From Muribaculaceae bacterium (lineage in GTDB: Bacteria > Bacteroidota > Bacteroidia > Bacteroidales > Muribaculaceae), in the NCBI GenBank assembly GCA_016292745.1, contig JAEDFO010000019.1, forward strand, positions 1 to 36,381: a stretch of 36,381 nt of DNA, in the 5' to 3' direction. The notes under the pieces were generated by a model. That model was not told the origin of the DNA. It did no database searches and saw only the letters and a list, made by a program, of their open reading frames with translations. Shown here piece by piece: positions 8,636 through 17,183 of this stretch; positions within the stretch are counted from its first letter, which is position 1; the number at the start of each line of letters is the position of its first letter. Made by a program: the position numbers and the translations under genes.

Positions 8636-8893
8636 TTACTTGTTCTCTTTCTCTTCGAGAATCTTGATGGCAAGGTCGTATATTGTGGTATCGTCGAGTA
8701 CTACGATGCCGCCGTCGGGCCCTGGTTCAATATGTAAGCCGCAGTTCTTGCCAAATTCATAGTTGCTGCCACCGAAGTAGTTTCTTACTGTTTGAACTGT
8801 TACGTTCAACTGGTCTGCGATCTTATGCATTGAACCATCGGGCAAACTGTCTTTGATTCTTCTGAGTTCGTTAAATGAAATTGTCTTGATCAT
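8636..8893 (-). CDS. Small helix-turn-helix DNA-binding protein
   Basis: An 85-residue protein that I recognise as a conserved Bacteroidales 'DNA-binding protein' of unknown target. Residues ~20-40 (MHKIADQLNVTVQTVRNYFG) form a classic helix-turn-helix. The C-terminal half has a short beta segment (IEPGPDGGIVVLDDTTI) and a helix. It could regulate its own operon, which includes the downstream universal stress gene 21 bases away; that is inference from position. A promoter lies at 8928-8959. Confidence 0.75.
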   Translation of the reverse strand: MIKTISFNELRRIKDSLPDGSMHKIADQLNVTVQTVRNYFGGSNYEFGKNCGLHIEPGPDGGIVVLDDTTIYDLAIKILEEKENK

Positions 8894-8927
8894 GATAGTA
8901 TAGTTAATTAGAATTATTGTTCTGCGA

Positions 8928-8959
8928 TAAATTTATGTAATATTATCCAATTAAACAAA
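8928..8959 (-). promoter_or_regulatory. Promoter of the HTH-usp operon
   Basis: On the minus strand TTTG (8956-8959), 20 bases, then TAAATTTA (8928-8935). The -7 box differs from TAnnTTTG only in its last base. The -33 box overlaps the tail of the upstream PAP2 terminator. Confidence 0.45.
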
Positions 8960-8990
8960 TAAACTGTAAGTTATTTTATATGTCTTACAG
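8957..8990 (-). terminator. Weak terminator at the PAP2 gene end
   Basis: CTGTAAG and CTTACAG (8984-8990 and 8964-8970) form a 7-pair stem that contains the PAP2 stop codon. A TTTATTT tail follows on the minus strand. Confidence 0.45.
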
Positions 8991-9668
8991 CATAAAAATT
9001 GATATCACTATAGTTGTTAGCAAGTTAGCTCCTATAATTAATGTAGATATATTTGCATAAATTTTGCCAAATGGGGAATTATCGACTATTTTTCTTCTTT
9101 CAAGATTGCTAATCGTCATTTTGTAAAGAGCATATGCTGCCATTGCCGAGAGCACGCCAACTGCAATCCCGCAAATTATGTCGCCGGGATAATGAACACC
9201 AAGATATATGCGGCTATAGGTTACGGCCGACGCCCACACTGTTCCAACTATCATGAAATAGTGATTGCGGATTATCATTGCCAGCAATGTTATGAAGGCA
9301 AATGTGTTGGCGGCATGGCTCGATACGAATCCAAATGGGCTACCGCGATAATTGTTCAGGATGTGAATTGTACCAGTAAGGACGTCGTTGTGCGATGGGC
9401 GTGGCCTTGCCACAACTTCCTTTATCACCGTCGACGATATCTGGTCGGCTAACGTTATGCATATGGCCATCGTCAAAAGTATTATCAGCGCCTGTTTCCA
9501 GTTCTTCACAAACAGAAGCACTGTAATACATATATACAATGGTATCCATGTTTCTTTAGCCGAGAGGGTCCACATCAATGTGTCGAAGAACGGCGAATGA
9601 AACGAATTGAGCCATGTAAACAGTTGTGTATCCAGGCTGTCGAGCGTGCTGATAATCTCGGTAAACAA
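8985..9668 (-). CDS. PAP2 family membrane phosphatase
   Basis: This 227-residue inner-membrane protein with about six hydrophobic helices has all three signatures of the type-2 phosphatidic acid phosphatase family: K-x6-R-P (Lys83 to Arg90-Pro91), S-S-H (116-118) in place of P-S-G-H, and S-R-x5-H-x3-D (Ser152, Arg153, His159, Asp163). Members remove phosphate from lipids such as undecaprenyl diphosphate or phosphatidylglycerol phosphate on the periplasmic face. The substrate is not evident. The start lies 28 bases beyond the batE stop, so it may be read as the last gene of the Bat operon. Confidence 0.88.
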   Translation of the reverse strand: MFTEIISTLDSLDTQLFTWLNSFHSPFFDTLMWTLSAKETWIPLYICITVLLFVKNWKQALIILLTMAICITLADQISSTVIKEVVARPRPSHNDVLTGTIHILNNYRGSPFGFVSSHAANTFAFITLLAMIIRNHYFMIVGTVWASAVTYSRIYLGVHYPGDIICGIAVGVLSAMAAYALYKMTISNLERRKIVDNSPFGKIYANISTLIIGANLLTTIVISIFML

Positions 9669-9696
9669 ATTGTTTATTTATAGGATAGGGTAATGC

Positions 9697-10479
9697 TTAA
9701 ATCTTTTCTATATTAACGCCGTTAATCCAGGCGCGGTGCGAATCGTCGGCCTTGATATCGTACCATATGCCTTCGTCCTTGTTGGCAACCGAGTCGAGGA
9801 TGTAGATTTTGGTGCCTTCGTTCAAAATAAATGCTTCCTCGGTTTTTCCCTTAGGCTGGCGGGGCGATGTGCTCAGCACCACTGTAGGCACGGTTATTAT
9901 GGCGTAACGTTTCTGTTCTATGCGGTTGCGTATGTTATAGGCAAATCCGTTGGCAAATATCACTATTATCAGTAATACAATAGCTCCGAAGAATCCTATT
10001 TTCTTCTGTAATACTGATGAACCGAACACATACAGCGCAATGGCTGCCAGAAACAGCAAAAATGTTACAATGGCAATTGTGGCCCAGCCGTTCGACGAGC
10101 TACAGTCGCGGATTTTGCGGAACAGTTCCACTATGATGTTGCTTTCATCAACGTCGGTGTTGTCGGTAATCTTCGACTTGACAAATTCCAGGTTGCTGCG
10201 GGCATCGGCATTTGTTGGGTCAATGTTAAGGGCACGTTCGTAGTATAGGATAGCTTTTCCCGGATGTCCCAACCGATAATGGCAATTGCCGATGTTATAC
10301 ATAAGAGCCGACGATGTGCCTTCGTTGGCTGCAGCTTGCTCATATAGGGCAAGTGCCTCACTGTATTTGTCGGCCGAGTAGGCTTTCTCTGCCTTGGCTG
10401 TCAATTCCTCTCCATATGCATTTACTGCTGAGATGGCTATTGCTGCAATAGTGGCTATTATGATATATATTCGTTTCAT
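9697..10479 (-). CDS. batE: BatE, aerotolerance operon TPR protein
   Basis: The 260-residue protein has a signal peptide (about 1-22), tetratricopeptide repeats (about 25-100; for example YNIGNCHYRLGHPGKAILYY), two membrane helices (about 135-185), and a C-terminal SH3-like beta domain. This layout is that of BatE, the last member of the Bacteroides fragilis Bat (Bacteroides aerotolerance) operon, thought to act at the cell envelope with BatA-D. The start overlaps the batD stop by 4 bases (ATGA), so translation is probably coupled. The molecular function is unknown. The PAP2 gene follows 28 bases downstream. Confidence 0.88.
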   Translation of the reverse strand: MKRIYIIIATIAAIAISAVNAYGEELTAKAEKAYSADKYSEALALYEQAAANEGTSSALMYNIGNCHYRLGHPGKAILYYERALNIDPTNADARSNLEFVKSKITDNTDVDESNIIVELFRKIRDCSSSNGWATIAIVTFLLFLAAIALYVFGSSVLQKKIGFFGAIVLLIIVIFANGFAYNIRNRIEQKRYAIITVPTVVLSTSPRQPKGKTEEAFILNEGTKIYILDSVANKDEGIWYDIKADDSHRAWINGVNIEKI

Positions 10480-12305
10480 TTCTTCTTTGTATTTTCAAGT
10501 TTGTCCATTGCTTCACTGGTGCTGTTGTAGAGCGATTCCATCTGCGAATCAGATTGTGCCGGTGCATACTGCGCAAACTCGCACTCGTCGAGTATTTTCA
10601 GTATCTCGTCGGTCAGTTCTGCTGTCGCTCCGTAGTTGCCCAGCTCTATTGCTATGTTTTCCTTGCTCAGGTTCGACACCGGTATACCAATCTTGTCGCT
10701 CAGATAACCCCATAGCGCTTTCAATATCTCGGCATGGAAATTTGAGCTGTCGTGAGCCTGCATATAAGCCTTGGCCTGACGCAGGCGCTTCTTGGCAACC
10801 TTCCCGGCTTTCTTGGTACGCATAAGCTTCACATTCGAACGTGCCTTGATATTCTTGCGGTAAATAATCAGTATGGCAATGAGTATGAGCGTTGGCAAAA
10901 TGTACCACAGCCAATAGATGAATGTCGACACCGTCAAGCTGTTGTCGTGAGTCAGCTTTAAATTGCCGGTCTTTATATGGAGTATGTCGGTGTTCTTTTG
11001 CACCACATCGGTCTTGGCGGTAGCTCTCGACGATGTCGGTGCACCGTTGCCTTTATCGACGTGAAGCGTCATGGCTTCTGTGCTCACCGTTTCATATTTC
11101 TTGCTGTTGATGTTGAAGTAGCAGAAATTCACCGCCGGTATGGTAAAGTCGCCCACGTATTGAGGGCTGAAGGTGTATTCCCACGTCGATGTTCCGCTCA
11201 TGTTGCCTCCGTTTGGCGATATGTTACTCTTTGCCTGTGGGTCATAAACCTCGAATTGCGATGGGAAGTCAACCACTGGTGCCTTCAGATACTTTATGTT
11301 GCCGGTACCCGAAATGGTGATGCTGTAGGTGGCTGCCTCATAGGTCTTGAACTTGGTGTTACTAAGTTTGCTTGATATCTTATATGTTCCTACCGCACCG
11401 CTGAATCCTGCAGGCTTAGGTTCGGGAAGTGGGCGCACGTTCACCGAGGCTGAGTTAGATTTTACTTTCAGCTCTCGCTCAACTGGTGTGCGGATTATGC
11501 CGAAGAACGAACGTTGCTGCTCATATTGTATCACCGAAAGGTCGTAGTTTCCCGATGTTATGGTCAGTGTGCCCGACTGTTGCGGATACAGGATGCAGCG
11601 TTTAAGCTCGGCCACCATATAGTTCTCGCCGTTTATGTGCTCTATGCTGTTAAGCTGGGCTGTGATGGGTAGGTCTTCAATGAGGAAACCGTTGAACGAT
11701 GGCTGAAGCGTTGGCATAAAGCTGTTGATTTCATATTTGGTGTACAACTTTATTGAGCATACTATGGCTTCTTGCTCGTAGGCTGACGATTTCGACAGGT
11801 TGATTCTTACAAACAGGTCTTTTCCGTCTATAGGTTTCGATGCCGAACGCGAGTCGATATTGTCGATTTGTGCCGATTGCGACTGTGTGCCGCCGTTGGT
11901 TGATGCGCTCTTGTCGGGTGGCAAAATCTCTATTGAGAAGCTGTTGGTGCTCACGGTTTTGCCGTCAACATTTATCGATGCACCTTCCACCTTGTATGTG
12001 CCTGGTTTGTCGGCTCGATAGGTGTAGGTATACGATGTTGAAAACGAACTCGTCTGCTTGCCGTTGATAAATTGGTAGCTCGACGATTGCCCTGTTGCTG
12101 GTCCGAATATCAGTGTCGCTCCTTCTATCTGGTCAACTTTCAGCGCGGTTCCTTCTGCATCCTTGAGCGTGTAGGTAACAGTGAATTTGTTGCCTTGAAT
12201 CACTTGCCGGGGTGCCTGTACGGTAAACGACGCAGCTGTGGCATGCATAAGGCCTCCAACAATAGCCAATAACGTAACAACAATATTTAATGCTTTCATT
12301 CTCAT
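10476..12305 (-). CDS. batD: BatD, aerotolerance operon protein
   Basis: With the start at 12305 (MRMKAL) the product is 609 residues. An equally possible ATG is 12299 (MKALNIV). An in-frame ATG at 12389 is rejected because it lies inside batC and puts 30 hydrophilic residues before the signal peptide. After the signal peptide there is a large periplasmic beta-rich region made of several immunoglobulin-like modules, opening with the BatD hallmark F-T-V-Q-A-P-R-Q-V-I-Q-G. A single membrane helix lies near 462-482, followed by a cytoplasmic basic and helical tail of ~125 residues. BatD is thought to form an envelope complex with the von Willebrand proteins BatA and BatB. It sits 25 bases after batC and overlaps batE. 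Confidence 0.88.
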   Translation of the reverse strand: MRMKALNIVVTLLAIVGGLMHATAASFTVQAPRQVIQGNKFTVTYTLKDAEGTALKVDQIEGATLIFGPATGQSSSYQFINGKQTSSFSTSYTYTYRADKPGTYKVEGASINVDGKTVSTNSFSIEILPPDKSASTNGGTQSQSAQIDNIDSRSASKPIDGKDLFVRINLSKSSAYEQEAIVCSIKLYTKYEINSFMPTLQPSFNGFLIEDLPITAQLNSIEHINGENYMVAELKRCILYPQQSGTLTITSGNYDLSVIQYEQQRSFFGIIRTPVERELKVKSNSASVNVRPLPEPKPAGFSGAVGTYKISSKLSNTKFKTYEAATYSITISGTGNIKYLKAPVVDFPSQFEVYDPQAKSNISPNGGNMSGTSTWEYTFSPQYVGDFTIPAVNFCYFNINSKKYETVSTEAMTLHVDKGNGAPTSSRATAKTDVVQKNTDILHIKTGNLKLTHDNSLTVSTFIYWLWYILPTLILIAILIIYRKNIKARSNVKLMRTKKAGKVAKKRLRQAKAYMQAHDSSNFHAEILKALWGYLSDKIGIPVSNLSKENIAIELGNYGATAELTDEILKILDECEFAQYAPAQSDSQMESLYNSTSEAMDKLENTKKK

Positions 12306-12330
12306 CGGTTTATCGTTTTTTCGTAAACTT

Positions 12331-13149
12331 TTACCACTGGTTTTTGGTGCTTCTGCGCTGATGTTCTTGCTCGTTGGCACGTAGTGCATTCACTTTCTGT
12401 TGAGTGGTCTTCTCATTGTTCTGCACGGCGTTCAGAATTTGCTCATCATTGTTTGGTGCAGCACCACCTTGCTCGTTCTGCTTATCCTTGTTTTCTTTCT
12501 GGTCTTGCTGAGGCGAGTTTTGTGGTTGTTTGTTTTGGTCTTGTTTGTCTTTATTCTGGTCCTGCTTATCCTGCTTTTGGTCCTGATCTTGATTTTGTTT
12601 GTCGTCCTTTTTGTCCTTGTCTTTGTCTTGGTCCTGCTGCTGTTGCTGCTGTAGTTTCTTCTGGGCAAGGCGCAGATTCTCGCGGGCCTGGTCGTCGTCT
12701 GGGTTGCGACGTAGGGCATCTTTGTACATTGCTACACTACGGTCGTATTTCTCTTCGTTGAAAGCAATGTTGCCAAGGTTGTAGAATGCGCGCGACGTAA
12801 GCTTTGGGTCCTTGCTGATGGCCACCAGATTATTCAGTATTGAGTCAGCCTTGAAAATCGGGCTGTTCCGGTTCTCGAGCTTGTCCTCTTTCCCGGCTTG
12901 CTTTATCAGCGATGCTGCAAGGTTGTATAGTCCAATCTCCGAATCAGGGTTGGCTCCCAATGCTTGGCGGTACTTCACTTCGGCTTCGGCAAAGCGCTTG
13001 TCGTTGTACAGCTTGTTGCCTTCGCGAATCAGCTTTCGCTCCTTGCGTATTGTCTTTGCTTCCTTGGCTTTATTGTCGGCTGCCTGTATTGGGGCCGACG
13101 CCATAAGCAACATTATTGCCAGTATGATGATATTACTTATTCTGTTCAT
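12331..13149 (-). CDS. batC: BatC, TPR protein with a charged low-complexity tail
   Basis: This 272-residue protein opens with a signal peptide (MNRISNIIILAIMLLMASAP, cleaved near A-D-N). Tetratricopeptide repeats cover about residues 40-165 (for example YNLGNIAFNEEKYDRSVAMY). Residues 164-227 are an almost pure Gln/Asp/Lys/Asn tract, probably disordered. The last 40 residues (ILNAVQNNEKTTQQKV) resemble the conserved BatC end. BatC homologues are periplasmic partners of BatA/B/D. Its start overlaps the batB stop by 17 bases. Confidence 0.85.
   Translation of the reverse strand: MNRISNIIILAIMLLMASAPIQAADNKAKEAKTIRKERKLIREGNKLYNDKRFAEAEVKYRQALGANPDSEIGLYNLAASLIKQAGKEDKLENRNSPIFKADSILNNLVAISKDPKLTSRAFYNLGNIAFNEEKYDRSVAMYKDALRRNPDDDQARENLRLAQKKLQQQQQQDQDKDKDKKDDKQNQDQDQKQDKQDQNKDKQDQNKQPQNSPQQDQKENKDKQNEQGGAAPNNDEQILNAVQNNEKTTQQKVNALRANEQEHQRRSTKNQW
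12469..12660 (-). repeat. Low-complexity Gln/Asp/Lys codon tract in batC
   Basis: About 64 codons made almost only of CAG/CAA, GAC/GAT, AAG/AAA and AAC. The coding strand is therefore purine-rich and nearly T-free. Short units such as KDKQDQN recur. Such tracts change length easily by slippage. Confidence 0.7.
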
Positions 13150-14179
13150 TTTTCGAGAAGAAGTTTATGTCCTTGAGCCATGAAATCTTGCGGTCAAGGA
13201 TAAAGATTTCAACTATAAGAACCACCAATGCAATCCATGCAAATATCGGGAATTGCTCGTCGTGCTTGCTGTAGACGGTTTTCTCGATATCCGATTTGGC
13301 CAATGTCTTAAGCTGGTCGTCAACCACATCGACGGCGTCGTTGTCGCTTGCCGATACGTAGGTGCCTTTACCGGCTTTGGCAATGTCCTGTGCCATTTGC
13401 TCGTTAAGGTAGGTAGTAACCACCTGCCCATTGTCATCTTTCAGGAATTCACCTGGGCGGCCCAATGGAATTGGTGCACCTTTGGGCGAGCCGATTCCTA
13501 TAACGTTCACCTGTATTCCCTTTTCTTGTGCATCCTTGGCCATTCCGATGGCGTCATCTTCGTGGTTTTCACCATCAGTGATTATGATTATTGCTTTTTG
13601 ACTATTCTCGTTGGGCGTAAACGAGTTCATTGCCAACTTTATTGCGGCGCCGATAGCCGTGCCTTGCGTTGGAACCATCTCGGTGCTGATGCTGCTCAGA
13701 AACATCTTTGCCGATATGAAGTCGGATGTGATTGGCAACTGGGTATATGCATTGCCGGCAAACACTATCAATCCCACTTTGTCGTCGCCAAGCTTGTTGA
13801 TTAGCTTTTCAAGCATCAGCTTCGATTTCTGCAGTCGCGACACTCCGCTCGGGCTGTCCGACGACGAGGCAAGCATTGAATTGGATACGTCGAGCGCCAC
13901 CATAACCTCAATGCCGCGTACTTTCACCGTTTCCTCCTTCGAGCCGGCACGTGGGCGTGCTATCATGATTACTATGATGAGCAAGGCAAACATCATAACC
14001 GATATCTTTATCCACGGCTTGTAGGCCGATACGTCGGGCATCAATGTACTAAGCACCTCAATGTTGCCGTATTGCTTTAGCTTTTTCTGGCGCGTACGTC
14101 GTGCCAATACGAATATTGCCAATACCAACGGTATTAACAATAGCAGATATAGTGCATTTGGATTACCAAAACTGAACAT
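13133..14179 (-). CDS. batB: BatB, von Willebrand factor A membrane protein
   Basis: This 348-residue inner-membrane protein has an N-terminal pair of helices (about 9-26 and 57-74), a VWA domain (about 90-290) and a C-terminal helix near 316-333. The metal-ion-dependent adhesion site is intact: D-V-S-N-S (Asp97, Ser99, Ser101), the Thr in PTQGTAIGAA, and the Asp in IITDGEN. VWA domains of this kind bind protein partners through a metal ion, here presumably other Bat proteins. batB starts 15 bases after batA and its end overlaps batC. Confidence 0.9.
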   Translation of the reverse strand: MFSFGNPNALYLLLLIPLVLAIFVLARRTRQKKLKQYGNIEVLSTLMPDVSAYKPWIKISVMMFALLIIVIMIARPRAGSKEETVKVRGIEVMVALDVSNSMLASSSDSPSGVSRLQKSKLMLEKLINKLGDDKVGLIVFAGNAYTQLPITSDFISAKMFLSSISTEMVPTQGTAIGAAIKLAMNSFTPNENSQKAIIIITDGENHEDDAIGMAKDAQEKGIQVNVIGIGSPKGAPIPLGRPGEFLKDDNGQVVTTYLNEQMAQDIAKAGKGTYVSASDNDAVDVVDDQLKTLAKSDIEKTVYSKHDEQFPIFAWIALVVLIVEIFILDRKISWLKDINFFSKNEQNK

Positions 14180-14194
14180 GACGTTTTTCTTTTT

Positions 14195-15184
14195 TTATGG
14201 TATGTTCCTGAGAATGGTGTTGCGGGCTACAATCTCAAAACATACAAGTATTAACAGAAGTATCGCCCAGGGCATATAATTGTCTTCGGTGTGGCTGAAT
14301 TGCTTCACATCCATCTGGGTCTTTTCAAGACGGTCGATTTCGGCAAATATGTTGCTCAGGGTGTTCTTGTCGGTGGCTCTGAAGTAGGTGCCTCCAGTGG
14401 CCGACGCTATCTTCTTCAGAGTGTTCTCATCAATTACTACAGGAAGCGACTGATACTCCATCTTGCCGTAAAAATTTGTTCCTACGGGGTAGAGGGCGTT
14501 GCCGTTGGTGCCTACACCTATGGTGTACACTCTGATGCCCAGCTTCTGGGCTATTGAGGCCGCCGTGAGCGGTGCCACCGTACCGGTGTTGTTCGAGCCG
14601 TCGGTGAGCAGAATGATGCTTTTCGACTTGGCCTTGCCGTTCTTTATTCGGTTTATCGATGTGGCAATGCCGTCGCCTATTGCTGTGCCGTCCTCAAGCA
14701 TTCCCATCTTAAGGTCCTGAATGTAGTTTGTCAGTACAGCTTTATCGGTGGTCATTGGCACCAAGGTGAAACTTTCCCCGGCAAATATCACAATGCCGAT
14801 GTTGTCGGTTTCGCGTCCAGATATAAATTTCGATGCCACATCCTTGGCGGCCTCAAAGCGGTCGGGCTTGAAGTCGCGAGCCAGCATACTGGTGGATACG
14901 TCGAGGGCTATGACTATGTCAGTTCCTTCGGTTTCCGATGTCTGCCAATGGTCGCGGGTCTGCGGGCGGCAGAGTATGATGATTACGCATCCTATCGCTG
15001 CAAGCCTTATGGCAAACAGAAAATGACGGAAATACACTTTCCACGATGTCCGCATCTTGTCGAAGGGCAGCGTGGTCGACACCGTCAGCGATGGCGTCGC
15101 ATTCTTATGTCTCAATATATACCAAACTATGATTGGGATATATATCAGAAACAGCCAGAATAAATGTGGATTTGCAAATATCAT
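14195..15184 (-). CDS. batA: BatA, von Willebrand factor A membrane protein
   Basis: The 329-residue protein is a paralogue of the next gene, batB. It has two N-terminal helices (about 8-24 and 54-72), a VWA domain with a complete metal site D-V-S-T-S (Asp95, Ser97, Ser99), the Thr of EDGTAIGDG and the Asp of LLTDGSNN, and a C-terminal helix near 306-323. In Bacteroides fragilis the Bat proteins were linked to oxygen tolerance. Homologues in other phyla sit with MoxR ATPases that may act as chaperones for metal or cofactor insertion. It starts 2 bases after the preceding gene's stop, a sign of coupled translation. Confidence 0.9.
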   Translation of the reverse strand: MIFANPHLFWLFLIYIPIIVWYILRHKNATPSLTVSTTLPFDKMRTSWKVYFRHFLFAIRLAAIGCVIIILCRPQTRDHWQTSETEGTDIVIALDVSTSMLARDFKPDRFEAAKDVASKFISGRETDNIGIVIFAGESFTLVPMTTDKAVLTNYIQDLKMGMLEDGTAIGDGIATSINRIKNGKAKSKSIILLTDGSNNTGTVAPLTAASIAQKLGIRVYTIGVGTNGNALYPVGTNFYGKMEYQSLPVVIDENTLKKIASATGGTYFRATDKNTLSNIFAEIDRLEKTQMDVKQFSHTEDNYMPWAILLLILVCFEIVARNTILRNIP

Positions 15185-15186
15185 AG

Positions 15187-16221
15187 TTATTTGGTTGCGT
15201 TTGTTTGGTTCTTGGCCTGTTGGGCTGTGGCTTCGGCTTTTGCTGCCTCGCCGTTCCCTTCGGCTTGCTGTTCGTCGGCAACAACCTCCACAGGCTTGGT
15301 TTCGTTAACGAAATATTGTGCACGGTTCCATGCTGCCTCGCTGTCGTCGGGCAACGGTCGCATGTTTGCAAACTTCACAAAGTCGGCCACTTCCAGAATC
15401 AGCTTCAGCTGTTCGTTTACAGCCTTGGTCTCTTCGTTGCGGCGTAGAGTGTCGATAATCTGCGACGAAGTCATCTCAACGGCATTGATGCCGAAGCGAC
15501 GGTCGATATATCTGCGCAGGATATCGGTAAGTCGTGTGAAGTATTCTTTTTCTTGTCCGTTTTGCCATAGCTTGGCGGCCTTCAGACTGTTCAGCGCCTC
15601 GATGGCCTCGTCGAATGGCGGTATTTCCTTCTTCTGCGACTTCAACATCGGCTTGCCGTTCTTGTGACGCTGGTACAGATAGTATCCCACTGCTGCCAGT
15701 GCAAGCACAAGCACCAATATCCACCAATAATAATATATGAAGTCGGGCAGATAATCAAAAAGGTTGAACGGCACATCGGCAGTGCCTTTGTAGCCGTGGA
15801 CTGTGGTCATTGAGTCCACATTCACCGGAACAACCTTCAGATTCAGCGCATTTGAGAATATTGTGTCGCGACCCACCATATATTTGGCTGCCGGTATTTC
15901 CCATATACCGGAATCAAACGACTGCACTATCAGCGTGCGGTCAATTTGTATGCGGTTGTTGCCAAGGTCGGTGGTGTCGTTATGCGGTTCGCCTATGATT
16001 TCCACGTTTGGACCTGCCAGTTGGGGATTGTCGCTCACAAATGTACCTTCTACACCTTTGTCCTGAACTATCTGGTAGTGCAGGCGCGTCTGCTTGCCCA
16101 TCAGTATGGCCACCGAGTCGATTTTGGCTGTCACTGTGGTGTTTCCGGCAATCATTGTTGCCGGAAGCAGTGTCAGTAACAGTGCTATGCTCGTTATGAT
16201 GTTCTTACAAATTCTTGTCAT
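15187..16221 (-). CDS. BatD-like membrane protein of the Bat operon
   Basis: This 344-residue protein has a signal peptide (about 1-26), a periplasmic beta domain (about 27-140) resembling one BatD module, one membrane helix (about 162-183, Trp/Tyr-rich on its outer edge), and a cytoplasmic helical domain. The last ~30 residues are Ala/Glu/Gln/Lys-rich. It occupies the place between the DUF58 gene and batA where Bacteroidetes operons carry such a protein, often called hypothetical or DUF4381-like. Its function is unknown; an adaptor between the VWA proteins and MoxR/DUF58 is plausible. It overlaps the DUF58 gene by 4 bases and ends 2 bases before batA. Confidence 0.75.
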   Translation of the reverse strand: MTRICKNIITSIALLLTLLPATMIAGNTTVTAKIDSVAILMGKQTRLHYQIVQDKGVEGTFVSDNPQLAGPNVEIIGEPHNDTTDLGNNRIQIDRTLIVQSFDSGIWEIPAAKYMVGRDTIFSNALNLKVVPVNVDSMTTVHGYKGTADVPFNLFDYLPDFIYYYWWILVLVLALAAVGYYLYQRHKNGKPMLKSQKKEIPPFDEAIEALNSLKAAKLWQNGQEKEYFTRLTDILRRYIDRRFGINAVEMTSSQIIDTLRRNEETKAVNEQLKLILEVADFVKFANMRPLPDDSEAAWNRAQYFVNETKPVEVVADEQQAEGNGEAAKAEATAQQAKNQTNATK

Positions 16222-17099
16222 CGTAAACCACGTTTTTTAAACAGTCCCATCAATGCTTTCACATAATCTTCGTCGGTGGCTATCGATGTGATGTCGACTT
16301 TACACCGCTGGGCTGTCAGATTCATGTTGAGCTGGCGCTCATACCACCATTTATTATACACCTTTCTCACATTCGCCGAGCTTGTGTTTATCCACTTCTC
16401 GACGCCGCGCTCGGCGTCGGCCACTTTTATCAGCCCTACGTCGGGCAGCTGGGCCTCGCGCTTGTCGTACACTTGTATTGCTGTCAGGTCGTGCTTGCGG
16501 TTGGCTATCGACATCGGTTTGTAAAAGTCTTTCTCGTCGATGAAGTCGGAAATAAGGAATGTGGTGCAGCGTTTCTTGATGGCTTCGGTGAGATATTCCA
16601 GCACACGGCCTATATCGGTGCTGTTGTTGTCGGCCTTGAAGTCGAGAAGTTCACGGATTATGTGCAGAATGTGCTTGCGCCCTTTCTTCGGCGGCAAAAA
16701 TTTCTCTATCTTGTCCGAGAAGAATATCACGCCAATCTTGTCGTTGTTCTGGATGGCTGAGAATGCTATTGTGGCTGCTATCTCGGCCATCATCTCTTGT
16801 TTGGCCACTCCTTGTGCTCCAAATATGCGGCTTCGCGACACATCCACCAGCAGCATTACGGTGAGCTCGCGCTCCTCCTCGTATACTTTCACATACGGGT
16901 GGTTGTGACGGGCGGTAACGTTCCAGTCAATGTCGCGGATATCGTCGCCATATTGGTATTCGCGCACTTCCGAGAAGGTCATACCTCGTCCCTTAAAGGC
17001 CGAATGGTATTCTCCCGCAAAGATGTTTTGCGAAAGTCCCTTCGTCTTTATCTCGATTTTCCTGACTTTCTTTAAAAGCTCATTAGCATCCATTGACAT
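16218..17099 (-). CDS. DUF58 domain-containing protein
   Basis: This 293-residue soluble protein carries the DUF58 signature G-E-Y-H-S-A-F-K-G-R-G near 28-38 and Y-Q-Y-G-D-D-I-R-D-I-D-W near 48-60. After that comes a VWA-like fold with V-D-V-S-R-S (metal site, near 86-91). DUF58 proteins are almost always encoded beside a MoxR ATPase and are thought to be its partner. The start could be the first ATG (17099) or the one two codons later (17093). It lies 84 bases after moxR and overlaps the next gene by 4 bases. Confidence 0.88.
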   Translation of the reverse strand: MSMDANELLKKVRKIEIKTKGLSQNIFAGEYHSAFKGRGMTFSEVREYQYGDDIRDIDWNVTARHNHPYVKVYEEERELTVMLLVDVSRSRIFGAQGVAKQEMMAEIAATIAFSAIQNNDKIGVIFFSDKIEKFLPPKKGRKHILHIIRELLDFKADNNSTDIGRVLEYLTEAIKKRCTTFLISDFIDEKDFYKPMSIANRKHDLTAIQVYDKREAQLPDVGLIKVADAERGVEKWINTSSANVRKVYNKWWYERQLNMNLTAQRCKVDITSIATDEDYVKALMGLFKKRGLR

Positions 17100-17183
17100 A
17101 ACTAATCAATTAATATCTATAGTAACTTTTTGCATGGCCGAATAATTTTTCGCCCACATTAATTATTATAATACATCAATTGA

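Noticed and set aside
12312..12389. Upstream extension of batD to ATG 12389
   Set aside because: It would overlap batC and put a hydrophilic stretch before the signal peptide; ATG 12305 or 12299 fits better.
12400..12654. Plus-strand Leu/Val-rich frame that looks like a membrane protein
   Set aside because: It is the complement of the CAG/GAC/AAG tract of batC; the hydrophobic run is an artefact of that codon mix.
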